A DNA stretch of 64,000 nucleotides, from NCBI GenBank assembly GCA_024223715.1, contig JAAEOA010000358.1:1-64000 (forward strand), given 5' to 3'. This document shows, piece after piece, positions 22,815-32,117 of the stretch. Source of the stretch: a bacterium. GTDB lineage: Bacteria; Krumholzibacteriota; Krumholzibacteriia; LZORAL124-64-63. The position numbers and the translations under genes were made by a program. The notes below the pieces were generated by a model, which saw only the letters and a list, made by a program, of their open reading frames with translations, did no database searches and was not told the origin of the DNA. Within the stretch, counting starts at the first letter, position 1. The number at the start of each line of letters is the position of its first letter.

Positions 22815-24311
22815 TTAACGCAGCCTTTTGAAAATATGATATAGCCCTCTCGATTCAATCGGAGGGCTTATGTCGTTTACGCCTAGGACTTCCACAACCA
22901 ATCTAATATCATCCACAAGATCTTTGGGATTAATCCATCCAACATCTCCACCCCTGGCCGCTGCCGGACCCACGGAATATTGAGTCACTAAGCTTGCAAA
23001 ATCTGCACCGGTTTGCATATAGTTGGTTACCATATCGACCATGGTGCCATCTTCAAGAACCATGTGCAGCAAATGAATTTTACCCGCCTGGCGGGCTCCT
23101 TCTGATTGATCACGCATTTGAATCAACCGGGTTTGCCAGAGAACCAGGTGGTCAACATTTCCCGATTCAGCAGCTTTCAGGTATTCCAACTCAGCAATAG
23201 CCTCTTCGTATTCCGACAATTTCTCCAATAATTGAACCTTAACAATGTGAGCACTGAGCATGGAAGGATCCAGAACAATAACCCTGTTGATATGATAAAG
23301 GGCCTCCACTTCCCGTCCCTGTTTTTCCAGATGCACCCCATAGTTGAAATGACCCACCACATCGTCAGGCTGGGCCACTAAAAAATACTGAAAGTGTTTT
23401 TCAGCCTCAGAATACTGTTCCGTAATTTCCAAAGCATTGGCCAGATTGAATCGGTGCCGAGGGTGTGTTGTGTCGGTATCAACTGCTTTACGCAAATAGA
23501 CCAAAGCTGAATCCATCCGGTCGGCGGCAAAAAAAGCTTCACCCAGAGCACCGTAGCTGGGGCCACCGGGCTCCGTACTCACAGCCTGTTGGCAGAAAGA
23601 CACAGCTCCGGTTTTGTCTCCCATCATTAAACTCAGCTCTGAAGCTGCCAAAAGATCCGAAAGAGTTGGCGTTTCACTGCTCATCGCATCTTTCAAATGA
23701 ATCAAACTTTGAGCCCAAACCCCTCTTTGGGCGGCAATATCGGCCAAAAGCCGGTGCAACCAGGCTTCATCCAGGCCTTGATGCCGCATCTGATCCAACA
23801 ACTGATAAGCTTTGGCAGAGTCACCCTCGTTCATGGCCAGTCGGGCCAGACCTTCCAAAATACCCTTGTGCTGAAGAGAAAGCTGCAGGCCCGTTTCCCA
23901 TTGCATGCGGGCCTCTTCAATTCGATCGGAACGCAAAAGCGCCCGGCCATACCAGTATCTGGCATCCGGATCCTGACCATCCAATTCAATGGCCATTTTC
24001 CCGTATTTCCGAGATTCTTCGAGACGGCCTTCCCGAACCCCCATTACCGTCAAGGGCAACAGAACATCCAAATCTGGGTCAGAAGTGGCCACACAGCGAA
24101 TAAAAGCCTTTCTGGCCTCAGAAAACTGAGCCTCTTTATAAAGAACCTTCCCGTCGTCACAAGAATCGCCCGTGGATTGATAATTTCCCTGTGCCAAAAC
24201 CAGAACAGGAAAGAGAAAGGCCAGGAGAATAAAGCTGGGCCCAATAATTTTGTGAGGATTTTTGTGAGAGGATAAAAGCAAGATTCCAACTTTCAAGTAA
24301 CCCGGCAGCAC
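22815..24311 (-). CDS. exported TPR protein with C-terminal parvulin-like (rotamase) domain
   Basis: 498 residues from a GTG at 24311 (start uncertain, no clear ribosome site). A hydrophobic signal segment (FILLAFLFPVLVLAQG) ends near residue 42, so the protein is probably periplasmic. About nine TPR-like repeats follow up to residue 400, for example PDARYWYGRALLRSDRIEEA and HPRHRFNLANALEITEQYSEA. Residues 410-498 match a parvulin peptidyl-prolyl isomerase: IHLLHMVL, GADFASLVTQYS, ARGGDVGWI, ISPPIESRGLYHIFKRL. SurA and PrsA use this domain on unfolded exported proteins. Joining TPRs to a rotamase suggests an envelope chaperone, which is inference. It is divergent from the response regulator gene. 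Confidence 0.8.
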   Translation of the reverse strand: MLPGYLKVGILLLSSHKNPHKIIGPSFILLAFLFPVLVLAQGNYQSTGDSCDDGKVLYKEAQFSEARKAFIRCVATSDPDLDVLLPLTVMGVREGRLEESRKYGKMAIELDGQDPDARYWYGRALLRSDRIEEARMQWETGLQLSLQHKGILEGLARLAMNEGDSAKAYQLLDQMRHQGLDEAWLHRLLADIAAQRGVWAQSLIHLKDAMSSETPTLSDLLAASELSLMMGDKTGAVSFCQQAVSTEPGGPSYGALGEAFFAADRMDSALVYLRKAVDTDTTHPRHRFNLANALEITEQYSEAEKHFQYFLVAQPDDVVGHFNYGVHLEKQGREVEALYHINRVIVLDPSMLSAHIVKVQLLEKLSEYEEAIAELEYLKAAESGNVDHLVLWQTRLIQMRDQSEGARQAGKIHLLHMVLEDGTMVDMVTNYMQTGADFASLVTQYSVGPAAARGGDVGWINPKDLVDDIRLVVEVLGVNDISPPIESRGLYHIFKRLR

Positions 24312-24379
24312 CTGCTGGGAATTTATTTAAGTTCTGACACCACAAGCCGACATCTAGGAGAAGAAACCCAAAGCAGAAT

Positions 24380-24394
24380 TCCGGTTCCCGGAAA
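24380..24394. promoter_or_regulatory. 15-bp perfect dyad between divergent TPR-parvulin and response-regulator genes
   Basis: TTCCGG-TTC-CCGGAA at 24380-24394 has 6-bp perfect arms. On - it sits just after a TTGTCA hexamer that could be a -35 box of the TPR-parvulin gene, although no good -10 follows. A possible operator; binding protein unknown. Confidence 0.35.
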
Positions 24395-24433
24395 ATGCTG
24401 ACAAAATGACCGCCCAGATCAAATCAGGCACAA

Positions 24434-24838
24434 ATGAAAGATACAACCATGAGTGAAGCTGCGAAACCCCAAATACTGGTTGTGGAAGATGATCCGGACC
24501 TGCGCACCATTGTCAGGTTGCAATTATCCAGTCAGGGGTATGAAATTACCGAAGCAATCAACGGCAAAGAAGGTTTTAAGGCCATTCAGGAAAATACACC
24601 CGATTGTGTCATTCTCGACTTGATGATGCCTGTCATGGACGGTTTTGGATTCCTTAAAAGAGTTCGCAGTGTCATGCACCTGCAAGATGTGCCCATTCTT
24701 ATTCTCACAGCCAGCGAAGACGAGAGAAACAAAGTTCGGGGATTCCAGTATCAGGCCGACGCCTACATGAGCAAACCTTACGATTTGACGGAACTGACTG
24801 ATGAAGTCGAAAGATTGTGCTCCATTAACTCTACTTGA
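24434..24838 (+). CDS. single-domain response regulator (CheY/REC)
   Basis: 134 residues, almost only a receiver domain. The acidic pocket is in LVVEDDPD, the phosphoacceptor Asp is in CVILDLMMPVMDGF, the switch Thr is in ILILTASEDE, and the conserved Lys is in DAYMSKPYDLTEL. No output domain is present. Either the ATG at 24434 or the one at 24449 (MSEAAK) could be the start. No histidine kinase is nearby, so its partner lies elsewhere. It ends 2 nt from the convergent TPR gene. Confidence 0.93.
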   Translation: MKDTTMSEAAKPQILVVEDDPDLRTIVRLQLSSQGYEITEAINGKEGFKAIQENTPDCVILDLMMPVMDGFGFLKRVRSVMHLQDVPILILTASEDERNKVRGFQYQADAYMSKPYDLTELTDEVERLCSINST

Positions 24839-24840
24839 AA

Positions 24841-26508
24841 TCAGGCAATCCAGGCCCGAACCGGGCCCAGCCAAAATTCTGGTTGCAACCATCGGGCCGT
24901 CAAACATTCCGGATGAATTTTCAGAGTATTTTCAACCAACAAGTGCCCCTCAGCGGAATTGCCCCGTTTAACTTCCAAATAAACCCAATGAGCCAAACAG
25001 GAATCCGGAATCACATCTCTGGGTTTCAAGTCTTTAGAGACTGACACCTTGGCCCCTCTGCCAGCAGCAATTTGCAAACGAAACAATCGTTCGCTGTGGA
25101 AGCCTGCCTCCACAAGGGACTGACACATTTGCCAGGCTTCCTCATCGGCCCCGGATTGATAGGTTGCCCGGGCCACAAGGAACTGCCAGGCCTCGGGACT
25201 GATTCCCTCTTTCGAGCTTTCTGAAACAACATGCGCCCCCCCTTCGAGGTCATCCATGTTCAGAGCCAGCAGTTCACCCAAATAATTATACTGGGGCATG
25301 TCTTTATGGCTGGAAGGCCAACGGGATAAAACCCCGGAAACGTCGCGGTACCTGCCGTGAGCCAGATGATGGCAGCCAAGCAAATCAAAATATAGAGGTT
25401 CGGAAGTCCACTCATCAGCCAAATCAGCCAAACGTCGGCCACAGGTTGTGCTTCTCATCAGCAAGTCATCGCTGGCTGCGAGCAACAACTCCGCCCTGGC
25501 AAAGGTACGACCCAGATCGGGCCAACCTTGAAGAATTTTGCTGACCTGGTCAGCGTGTCCAGTCAATAGTGCCAGAACCCCACGCAAATAAGCCCCAAAT
25601 AATTCTTCATGGGCACCTGCTCTGGATTTATCAGAAAGATTTTTGTCGGCTTCCCTGAGGAAAAACCGGGCACCATTGAGGTCGCCTCCATCGGCCAGAA
25701 TCAGTCCCTTTAAATCCACGGCTGTTTTGTAGTTTTCATTGAGGGCCAGGGCCGCTTCCACTTCAGAAAGAGCTTCATCGGTACGCTCAAGCTGGAACAG
25801 AGCAGCAGCCAGACGAGTCCGATAATCAGGATAGCGGGGACGACGTTCTACAAGAGAAGCAAAAACTTCCAGGCCTTTTTCCCAGTATCCCTCGCGGCAT
25901 AGAGACACCGCTGCTGAGACTTCTTCTTTTTCCGATTCGCCACTAAGGCTTTTTCCCAGAATGTCCAACAAATCCTGTGGCAAAGACTCGGCGTGGTAAG
26001 GTTTGTTCTTTTTGAGAGAGTCGACCAGCCAGTGATTGACACGCCTGCCCGATTCCACCAGGTCATTCAAACAGTCGGAAGCTTCTTTATTCCGTTCCAA
26101 TTTCTGGTAAGACACAGCCTTCAACAACCTGGCTTCAACGTAATCAGGGTTCAACCGTAAGGCATCGAGACCTTCCTGAAGTGCTGCTTCAGTTTGACCG
26201 GACTGCAGCAGAGCTGTTCCATACAGACAATGTAAATCAGGATAATTTTCCCATAGACGAACCGCCTCGGACAAATTGGCCAGCGCTTTTCTGGAATTTC
26301 CTTCGCGCATAAGACGGCGGCCTTCGGCAACCAGAGCCTGCCGGAAATGAAAAGAAGCCAGTGAACCCTTGGCCGATTCACTGCGACCGAGGGCAGCAAC
26401 ACGAAGACGGTCCGCCGCTTCGGCGAACCGTCCTTCTTCCAACAGAGACATACCTTCGGCGTATGCATTACCGCGATCTCCACCAAGAAATCTTCCGAGC
26501 AATGACAT
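24841..26508 (-). CDS. TPR-repeat protein coupled to ftsZ
   Basis: 555 residues starting at the ATG at 26508, one base after the ftsZ stop codon, so translation is coupled. It begins MSLLGRFLGGDRGNAYAEG with no signal peptide and is probably cytoplasmic. TPR-like pairs run through the chain: EGRFAEAADRLRVAALGR, GNSRKALANLSEAVRLWE, GQTEAALQEGLDALRLNP, TDEALSEVEAALALNE and others. No catalytic motif was seen. Its place as the last gene of the division cluster suggests a scaffold linked to division, but that rests only on position. Confidence 0.8.
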   Translation of the reverse strand: MSLLGRFLGGDRGNAYAEGMSLLEEGRFAEAADRLRVAALGRSESAKGSLASFHFRQALVAEGRRLMREGNSRKALANLSEAVRLWENYPDLHCLYGTALLQSGQTEAALQEGLDALRLNPDYVEARLLKAVSYQKLERNKEASDCLNDLVESGRRVNHWLVDSLKKNKPYHAESLPQDLLDILGKSLSGESEKEEVSAAVSLCREGYWEKGLEVFASLVERRPRYPDYRTRLAAALFQLERTDEALSEVEAALALNENYKTAVDLKGLILADGGDLNGARFFLREADKNLSDKSRAGAHEELFGAYLRGVLALLTGHADQVSKILQGWPDLGRTFARAELLLAASDDLLMRSTTCGRRLADLADEWTSEPLYFDLLGCHHLAHGRYRDVSGVLSRWPSSHKDMPQYNYLGELLALNMDDLEGGAHVVSESSKEGISPEAWQFLVARATYQSGADEEAWQMCQSLVEAGFHSERLFRLQIAAGRGAKVSVSKDLKPRDVIPDSCLAHWVYLEVKRGNSAEGHLLVENTLKIHPECLTARWLQPEFWLGPVRAWIA

Positions 26509-26509
26509 T

Positions 26510-28240
26510 TTAATCCATGTACTTTCGGATATAGGCCGGAGTGGCCCGGTCTTCTCCAGGTTTGTCAGGGCCCAAACCCGAAGCGGTGGAACGACTAATG
26601 GGCACAGGCCCATTTTCAGTTTCGGGTACCTCCACCTCTCCAATGTTTTTGGTGCCCGCCGGCCTCAAAAAACGTGAATTATCGGAAGGAGAATTGTCAG
26701 TCGGCATATCGGAGGATCCACCGGCAGCAGCTGCTCTTTGCAGGAACGGCGGCGGAGTTGCCTCTTCAACCATTTCTTCAAGAATTGCTTCAGCTTCTGC
26801 AACTTCCGGGGTCTCCAGAGTTTCCTGCTCTACGTCCGGTTCACCGCTGTGGGGAGGATCTACAAACAGAGAAACCACTGTGGGCTCTTTGCTCACCGCC
26901 GGGGCCACTGAACCAGGTTCCACGGAAAAAACATCCTTCTGTTCTGAAACAGGAAGAGGTTCATTTTCGAAAGTCTCGAAGGAAATGGAAGCTTTGTCAC
27001 CACTTTGGGGTTCTGGTTCTGATGCTTCAGCCAACTCCCATTCTTCTCCTACCGGATCATCGATCAGGACTTCATTCACCGGAGCACTGCTATCGGCATC
27101 GGTCGAGGGGTACATCGTTTCCTGAGGAGTTTCGGCAACCTGGGGAATTTCTGCTTCAGGTTCTGAAACTGGCTCTGGAGTTTGTTCGCAAGTAGATTCA
27201 TGACTTGGTTCAGAAACAGACTCAACTGCAGATTCAATCACCGCAGAGCCCATAGCCATGGAAACGGTCCCGCCTGATTCTTCAGACATTTCAAATCCGG
27301 TGGCAATAACCGTTACCTGTAGAGTATCACCAAGATCAGGATCAATGCCGTAACCGAAGATGACGTGTGCTTCGGGACCGGCAGCTTCCTGAATGAATTG
27401 CATGGCCGCAGCTGTATCGTGCAAGCCAACTTCCGCACCAAGAACATTGACCAGAACAGCTTTGCTACCTCTGATGTTCAGGTTTTCCAGGAGGGGACTG
27501 TTGATCGCCGCTTCAGCAGCTTCAAGAGCACGGTTTTCACCTGTGGCCCGGCCTGTACCCATCAGTGCCACACCCATACCCTGCATGACCGAACGAACGT
27601 CGGCAAAATCAAGGTTAAGAGTATCATGACGGGAAATAATATCAAAAATACCCCGGGTAGCTTCATACAAAACCTGATCGGCAATGAGGAAAGCTTCATC
27701 CATTGAGGTATTGGGAGGAACAATTTCCAGCAGTCGCTGGTTGGGAACCACAATGAGGGTGTCCACCACATCGCGCATACGGGCAATGCCGGCTTCGGCC
27801 TGCTGCATGCGAACCCGTCCTTCAAAAAGGAAAGGCTTGGTGACAATTCCCACAGTCAGGGCACCTTGTTTGCGCGCAATTTCTGCAACAACAGGGGCAG
27901 CACCGGTACCGGTTCCTCCACCCATTCCTGCAGTTACAAAGACCAGATTGGCCTGCCCCACAGCCTGCCGGATGGCATCACGATCTTCTTCGGCAGCACC
28001 TTCACCCACAGACGGTTTTCCGCCACTACCCAATCCTTGGGTAAGTTCGGTACCGATTTGCATGATATTGTGGGCTTTGTTGTCGGCAAGTGCCTGTGAA
28101 TCGGTATTGAGCGCCAAAAATTCGACACCATTTAAGCCTGAGCCAATCATACGATTGACTGCATTGCCGCCGGCGCCGCCTACTCCTGCAACTCTAATAT
28201 CCGTCAGACGCTGGGTTTCTTCAGCAAATTCGAACATCAT
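26510..28240 (-). CDS. ftsZ: cell division protein FtsZ with long acidic C-terminal linker
   Basis: About 576 residues from the ATG at 28240; the next codon is also ATG, and GGAGGAGGAGGG lies just upstream. The GTPase core has GVGGAGGNAVNRM, the tubulin signature GGGTGTGAAPVVAEIA and the T7 loop NLDFADVRSVM. After about residue 325 comes a linker of more than 200 residues rich in Glu, Pro, Ser and Val. It ends in TPAYIRKYMD, close to the conserved C-terminal peptide that binds FtsA (D-I/V-P-x-F/Y-I/L-R). The usual linker is about 50 residues, so this one is long. FtsZ forms the Z-ring. Confidence 0.96.
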   Translation of the reverse strand: MMFEFAEETQRLTDIRVAGVGGAGGNAVNRMIGSGLNGVEFLALNTDSQALADNKAHNIMQIGTELTQGLGSGGKPSVGEGAAEEDRDAIRQAVGQANLVFVTAGMGGGTGTGAAPVVAEIARKQGALTVGIVTKPFLFEGRVRMQQAEAGIARMRDVVDTLIVVPNQRLLEIVPPNTSMDEAFLIADQVLYEATRGIFDIISRHDTLNLDFADVRSVMQGMGVALMGTGRATGENRALEAAEAAINSPLLENLNIRGSKAVLVNVLGAEVGLHDTAAAMQFIQEAAGPEAHVIFGYGIDPDLGDTLQVTVIATGFEMSEESGGTVSMAMGSAVIESAVESVSEPSHESTCEQTPEPVSEPEAEIPQVAETPQETMYPSTDADSSAPVNEVLIDDPVGEEWELAEASEPEPQSGDKASISFETFENEPLPVSEQKDVFSVEPGSVAPAVSKEPTVVSLFVDPPHSGEPDVEQETLETPEVAEAEAILEEMVEEATPPPFLQRAAAAGGSSDMPTDNSPSDNSRFLRPAGTKNIGEVEVPETENGPVPISRSTASGLGPDKPGEDRATPAYIRKYMD

Positions 28241-28481
28241 TGTACCCTCCTCCTCCTTGAGTTGGGCCATGAGTGAAACTTGAAAGTCCCGTTTTATCTG
28301 CTGTTTTGTGTCCAGTTTCCCCAAAGCCGTTCCTTGGCTATTTTGGAGGTTACGTGGACAAACCTCAGGATAAATTCTTAGGCATTCAAGCACGTTTGAT
28401 TCTTTTTCTAGCACAAAGATTCGATGAATCCAAGGAAAAAAAGAAACTTTCCATTTATTTTTACCGACAGCCGGTTAGATC

Positions 28482-29774
28482 TCAGCCTTCTGCGACCATT
28501 TCACCATCATCTTCTTCTGGATCGGGCTCCGGATAGTGGGTTCCCGAACGTTGGGGTTCCTGCTTTTTGAACATGCCCCGCAATTTCCCGAGCAGTCCAC
28601 CACCCGGTCTTGAGTCTTCTTGAGGATCTGACATTTCAGAATCTTTGGCAGAACACCGGCACAAACCAATCACCGTGGCCCACTGACCTTCAGGCAAATG
28701 ATCTGATCCTGCTAATTTGCGTGGTAAATAACGTTTCCTGACCTGCAAATCAAAGATTTCCTCACAAAGACCTTTGGTACCCCGGCAGTGGCTGCCTCCA
28801 CCGGTGAGAATAATGCCGGCACCAAGGGATGACAATTCCCTCAGGTCGCCAAAATCCTTTTTCACCATGGTGAGAATTTCTTCCATTCGAGGCTCTAAAA
28901 TAGCTGCAATAAGGCCTTTGGTTTCTTCAGGTTTCTCCTCATTAAAAAGAGTACTCAAAGAGACTTCCGGAGCCAAATTCCGCATCACCACACCACGTTG
29001 TCGCTTAATGCTTTCAGCCTGATCCCAATCCACCCGAAGTCCATGGGCCAGGTCGGCTGTCATGTGATTTCCACCCCAGGGAATAGAACCGTTGGCCAGA
29101 ATGGTACCTTTGCGATACACAGCCCAATTTGTCAGGTCCCCACCAATGTCAATCAGCATTGCGCCTTGGGTTTTCTCTTGAGGTTCGAGCAAAGCCATGC
29201 CGGCAGCCATCACATCGACCTCTTCACCAAGCGGCTTGTATTTGGCCGTTTCCACGGCATTTTCAATGTTGTTCAAAACACTGCGACTACCCATTACCAG
29301 ATGAGCCTGGATTTCGAGCAAGCTGCCCACACGACCCAGAGGATCGACAATGCCCCGAACACGATCCACAGAAAATTCCACAGGTGTAACAGTCAGTATT
29401 TTCTGGTCAAAAGGAATAGCCATGCCCCGGGCTTTTTTGATTACCGCATCGACATCGCCCTGGCGAATGGGACGGGGACCAGGGCCAATGGAGATCTGGG
29501 CCGTGGCTCTAATGCTGTGTAGGTGAGATCCGCCAATGTTGTAGGTAAAACCAGAAACATAAATATCAGAATCGGCTTCGAGATCGCGGATGCAACGGGC
29601 AATGCAACGGGCCCCTGCCCCCAGGTCGATAAAGTCTCCATCCTGGAAACCCTCAACTTTTTCGTGGGCACAGCCCACCACTTCCATCTCGCCGTTATCT
29701 GTGGTTTCGCAAACCAGAGCCCGAAAGCTGGTGGATCCGAAATCACATGCGACAAACAGTCTTCCCTGACTCAT
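28482..29774 (-). CDS. ftsA: cell division protein FtsA
   Basis: 430 residues, actin-like ATPase. Phosphate-1 loop ACDFGSTSFRALV; connect and phosphate-2 region MLIDIGGDLTNWAVYRKG; adenosine region IILTGGGSHCRG. Subdomain 1C lies near 85-165 (TVTPVEFSVDRV). A membrane-binding amphipathic helix (GGLLGKLRGMFKK) sits near 391-403, but unlike most FtsA it is followed by about 27 acidic residues (EPDPEEDDGEMVAEG). FtsA ties FtsZ to the membrane. The gap to ftsZ is 241 nt and holds no other gene. Confidence 0.94.
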   Translation of the reverse strand: MSQGRLFVACDFGSTSFRALVCETTDNGEMEVVGCAHEKVEGFQDGDFIDLGAGARCIARCIRDLEADSDIYVSGFTYNIGGSHLHSIRATAQISIGPGPRPIRQGDVDAVIKKARGMAIPFDQKILTVTPVEFSVDRVRGIVDPLGRVGSLLEIQAHLVMGSRSVLNNIENAVETAKYKPLGEEVDVMAAGMALLEPQEKTQGAMLIDIGGDLTNWAVYRKGTILANGSIPWGGNHMTADLAHGLRVDWDQAESIKRQRGVVMRNLAPEVSLSTLFNEEKPEETKGLIAAILEPRMEEILTMVKKDFGDLRELSSLGAGIILTGGGSHCRGTKGLCEEIFDLQVRKRYLPRKLAGSDHLPEGQWATVIGLCRCSAKDSEMSDPQEDSRPGGGLLGKLRGMFKKQEPQRSGTHYPEPDPEEDDGEMVAEG

Positions 29775-29799
29775 GCCGTGCCTTTCAATGTCTGTTGTG

Positions 29800-29820
29800 C
29801 ATCCGAAATTATTACGGATG
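29800..29820 (-). other. small hairpin between ftsQ and ftsA
   Basis: CATCCG (29800-29805) and CGGATG (29815-29820) form a 6-bp perfect stem with a 9-nt A/T loop in the 57-nt gap. No T-run follows, so it is more likely an mRNA structure or processing point than a terminator. Confidence 0.4.
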
Positions 29821-29831
29821 GCTAATAGTGA

Positions 29832-30626
29832 TCAAAGCCTGCTGCAAGTAATTTTGTCTTCGAACCGCAAATCCATTTGCAGCCCTGGTTCCAGATGATC
29901 GCGAGCGGCCATGTAACGGGCCAGACGTTGGGAGAAATCAGTTTTCCCAACCAACAACTGCCCTCGCCCCTCTTGCAGTACGATAGCGAATCCTTCAGAT
30001 CGGGCAACAAGAAAATCTACGGGACAAACGGTTTCCAAACCTGTTTCAGCCATGGCCGACAAAAGATCCAATACCGAATGAGACCATTTATTTTCCAGCT
30101 TCAAAGCCGCATCCAGAGTGTCTGTTTCGCAAACAACCCCCACCAAAACCGGCAACGAGGCCACAGGTAAATGAGAGGGAAACTCCAGCACCCTGCCGTC
30201 CTCAACCACGACCAGGGGTAAACCGCTATCGCTTTGTTTATCAAGGGACAGCAAAGGCCGCCACTCTCTGAAATCGATCTCAATAGTACCGGGAAGGGTC
30301 TTGGAGATAGTCAGGTCTTTAACCCAATGCAAGGATTCAAAACCTTTAGTAACCTGGTCTTCAGATACTGTCCAAATATTATGTCCCAGATAACCGCCCA
30401 GCAGTGTATCCAACTGCTCTTTATCGGTGAACCGATAGGCACCCGACTCGACCCTCACAATTGAAAAATAATCTGAGCGAAGAGCATAAACTGCTCCCCC
30501 GGAAATCAGGCAAATACCAAAAACCACGACCAGGAACTTGAGCCACACTCCCCGACGGGAAACCGGAGCTTCATTTCGCACCGCGTGTCCGCCTGGAATT
30601 CGACCCTTTCTTTCCCGGGACGGCAT
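29832..30626 (-). CDS. ftsQ: cell division protein FtsQ/DivIB
   Basis: 264 residues. A basic N-terminal tail is followed by one membrane helix (LKFLVVVFGICLISGGAVYAL, about 29-49). A POTRA domain follows (FSIVRVESGAYRFTDKEQL), with the sequence HNIWTVSEDQV where LF/LW is usual, and then the FtsQ beta domain (LPGTIEIDFREWRPLLSL). FtsQ is the inner-membrane bridge of the FtsQBL complex. Its ATG overlaps the murC stop by one base (TGATG). Order murC-ftsQ-ftsA-ftsZ fits the dcw cluster; ddl, often between murC and ftsQ, is absent. Confidence 0.9.
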   Translation of the reverse strand: MPSRERKGRIPGGHAVRNEAPVSRRGVWLKFLVVVFGICLISGGAVYALRSDYFSIVRVESGAYRFTDKEQLDTLLGGYLGHNIWTVSEDQVTKGFESLHWVKDLTISKTLPGTIEIDFREWRPLLSLDKQSDSGLPLVVVEDGRVLEFPSHLPVASLPVLVGVVCETDTLDAALKLENKWSHSVLDLLSAMAETGLETVCPVDFLVARSEGFAIVLQEGRGQLLVGKTDFSQRLARYMAARDHLEPGLQMDLRFEDKITCSRL

Positions 30627-32083
30627 CAGCTTCGCCTTTCATCCAGAGTGTCGCAAATATCCTGAACCCAGCGGCCGATATCGCCAGCACCACTGACCAG
30701 CAACAAATTGCCAGCGGGTACTTTTGTTTTTAACCAATGGCGCAGTTCTTCCTGACTGTCAGGCAAGGTTACATCATGCAAATCCAATTCATTCAGCGAA
30801 ATTGCGATAAGAGAACTGTCAACACCATCAATTGGCTTTTCACTGGCTGCGTAAACAGGCAATAAAGCAACCTGCGAAGCCGCAGCCATGGCTTCGGCAA
30901 ATTGATGGGAAAAACTCTCCGTGCGAGAATATCGGTGGGGCTGAAAAACAACCGAAACGGGCCGGCCATAACTGAGGGCAACTTCCATGGTCGCCTGGAT
31001 TTCCGTTGGATGATGGCCATAATCATCGATCACCAAAACTCCGTCGTGCTCACCCTTGATATCGCAGCGACGACCCACGCCCTGACTTTGAGCGATGCCT
31101 TCAGCGGCACTATCAAAATCGACTCCCACATCCAGAGCCACTGCCAGAGCGGCCAGAGCGTTGCATAAGTTGTGGCGTCCCCGCATAGCCAGACTCAACA
31201 TTCCGGCGGGTTGGCCCTGGATCAGAACCTGAGCCTCCTGGCCATTTTCGGTGTTCACAATGGATGCCGGGTCCACACTCACATCGGAAAATTCAGTCAA
31301 GCCGTAGGTTACTACGCGCCGGTCCAGCATGGGGATCAGAGCACGCACTTCAGGGTCATCAAGACATAGAACGCAAGTGCCATAAAAAGGGACCCTTCCC
31401 AGGAACTCTCGGAAAGCGGAGCGCAGCTCATCCATATCCTGGTAGTGATCCACATGCTCATAATCGATGTTCGTCACCACCGCCACGGTGGGCGTCAGGT
31501 GCAAAAAAGTCCCATCGCTTTCATCAGCTTCGGCCACAAGATACTGTCCCGGTCCGGTAACAGCGTTGCTGCCAATATTATTGATCACTCCGCCGACAAT
31601 AACCGTAGGTTGCAGTCCTCCGTTAAGCAGAGCACTGGCAACCAGGCTGGTGGTGGATGTTTTCCCGTGAGAGCCAGCAATGGCAATGCCTTGTTTGAGC
31701 AACATCAATTCGGCCAGCATTTCTGCCCGGCGGATGACAGGAATTCTTTGCTGACGGGCCGCTCTGATTTCCGCATTGGCTTCCGTCACAGCCGAACTGC
31801 GCACCACAACATCGGCACCAGTTATATTATCGGCTTGGTGGCCAATGGTAATTCTGGCTCCGGATTTCCGCAGTCGGTCACAAATGCCTGAGTCTCGCAA
31901 ATCGCTTCCGCTGATCACAAAACCACCCATGGACAAAAGCACTTCGGCGATTCCGCTCATGCCAATGCCGCCAATGGCTACAAAATGTATGTGTCGGGTG
32001 TTTCGGAAAATGCCGATTGATCCGGAAAATGAAGTTCCGGTAGATTGCTTCTCAGAATTGTTTTTTGATGACTGCTCAAACAT
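30626..32083 (-). CDS. murC: UDP-N-acetylmuramate--L-alanine ligase
   Basis: 485 residues. The N-terminal Rossmann-like domain has IHFVAIGGIGMSG at 32-44, which binds the UDP part. The ATP loop GSHGKTS is at 137-143. ADESDGTFL and TNIDYEHVDHY follow, then DDYGHHPTEI and QPHRYSRT in the C-terminal domain. It adds L-Ala to UDP-MurNAc, the first amino acid of the peptidoglycan stem. Residues 1-25 are an extra Ser/Asn-rich tail. The gene lies 34 nt after ftsW, where murG would normally stand between the two. Confidence 0.97.
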   Translation of the reverse strand: MFEQSSKNNSEKQSTGTSFSGSIGIFRNTRHIHFVAIGGIGMSGIAEVLLSMGGFVISGSDLRDSGICDRLRKSGARITIGHQADNITGADVVVRSSAVTEANAEIRAARQQRIPVIRRAEMLAELMLLKQGIAIAGSHGKTSTTSLVASALLNGGLQPTVIVGGVINNIGSNAVTGPGQYLVAEADESDGTFLHLTPTVAVVTNIDYEHVDHYQDMDELRSAFREFLGRVPFYGTCVLCLDDPEVRALIPMLDRRVVTYGLTEFSDVSVDPASIVNTENGQEAQVLIQGQPAGMLSLAMRGRHNLCNALAALAVALDVGVDFDSAAEGIAQSQGVGRRCDIKGEHDGVLVIDDYGHHPTEIQATMEVALSYGRPVSVVFQPHRYSRTESFSHQFAEAMAAASQVALLPVYAASEKPIDGVDSSLIAISLNELDLHDVTLPDSQEELRHWLKTKVPAGNLLLVSGAGDIGRWVQDICDTLDERRS

Positions 32084-32117
32084 GGACCATCTTCCCGGTT
32101 ATAACTCCAGTTTTCTA

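Noticed and set aside
32084-32117. remnant of murG between ftsW and murC
   Set aside because: The gap is only 34 nt, so there is no room for even a decayed copy.
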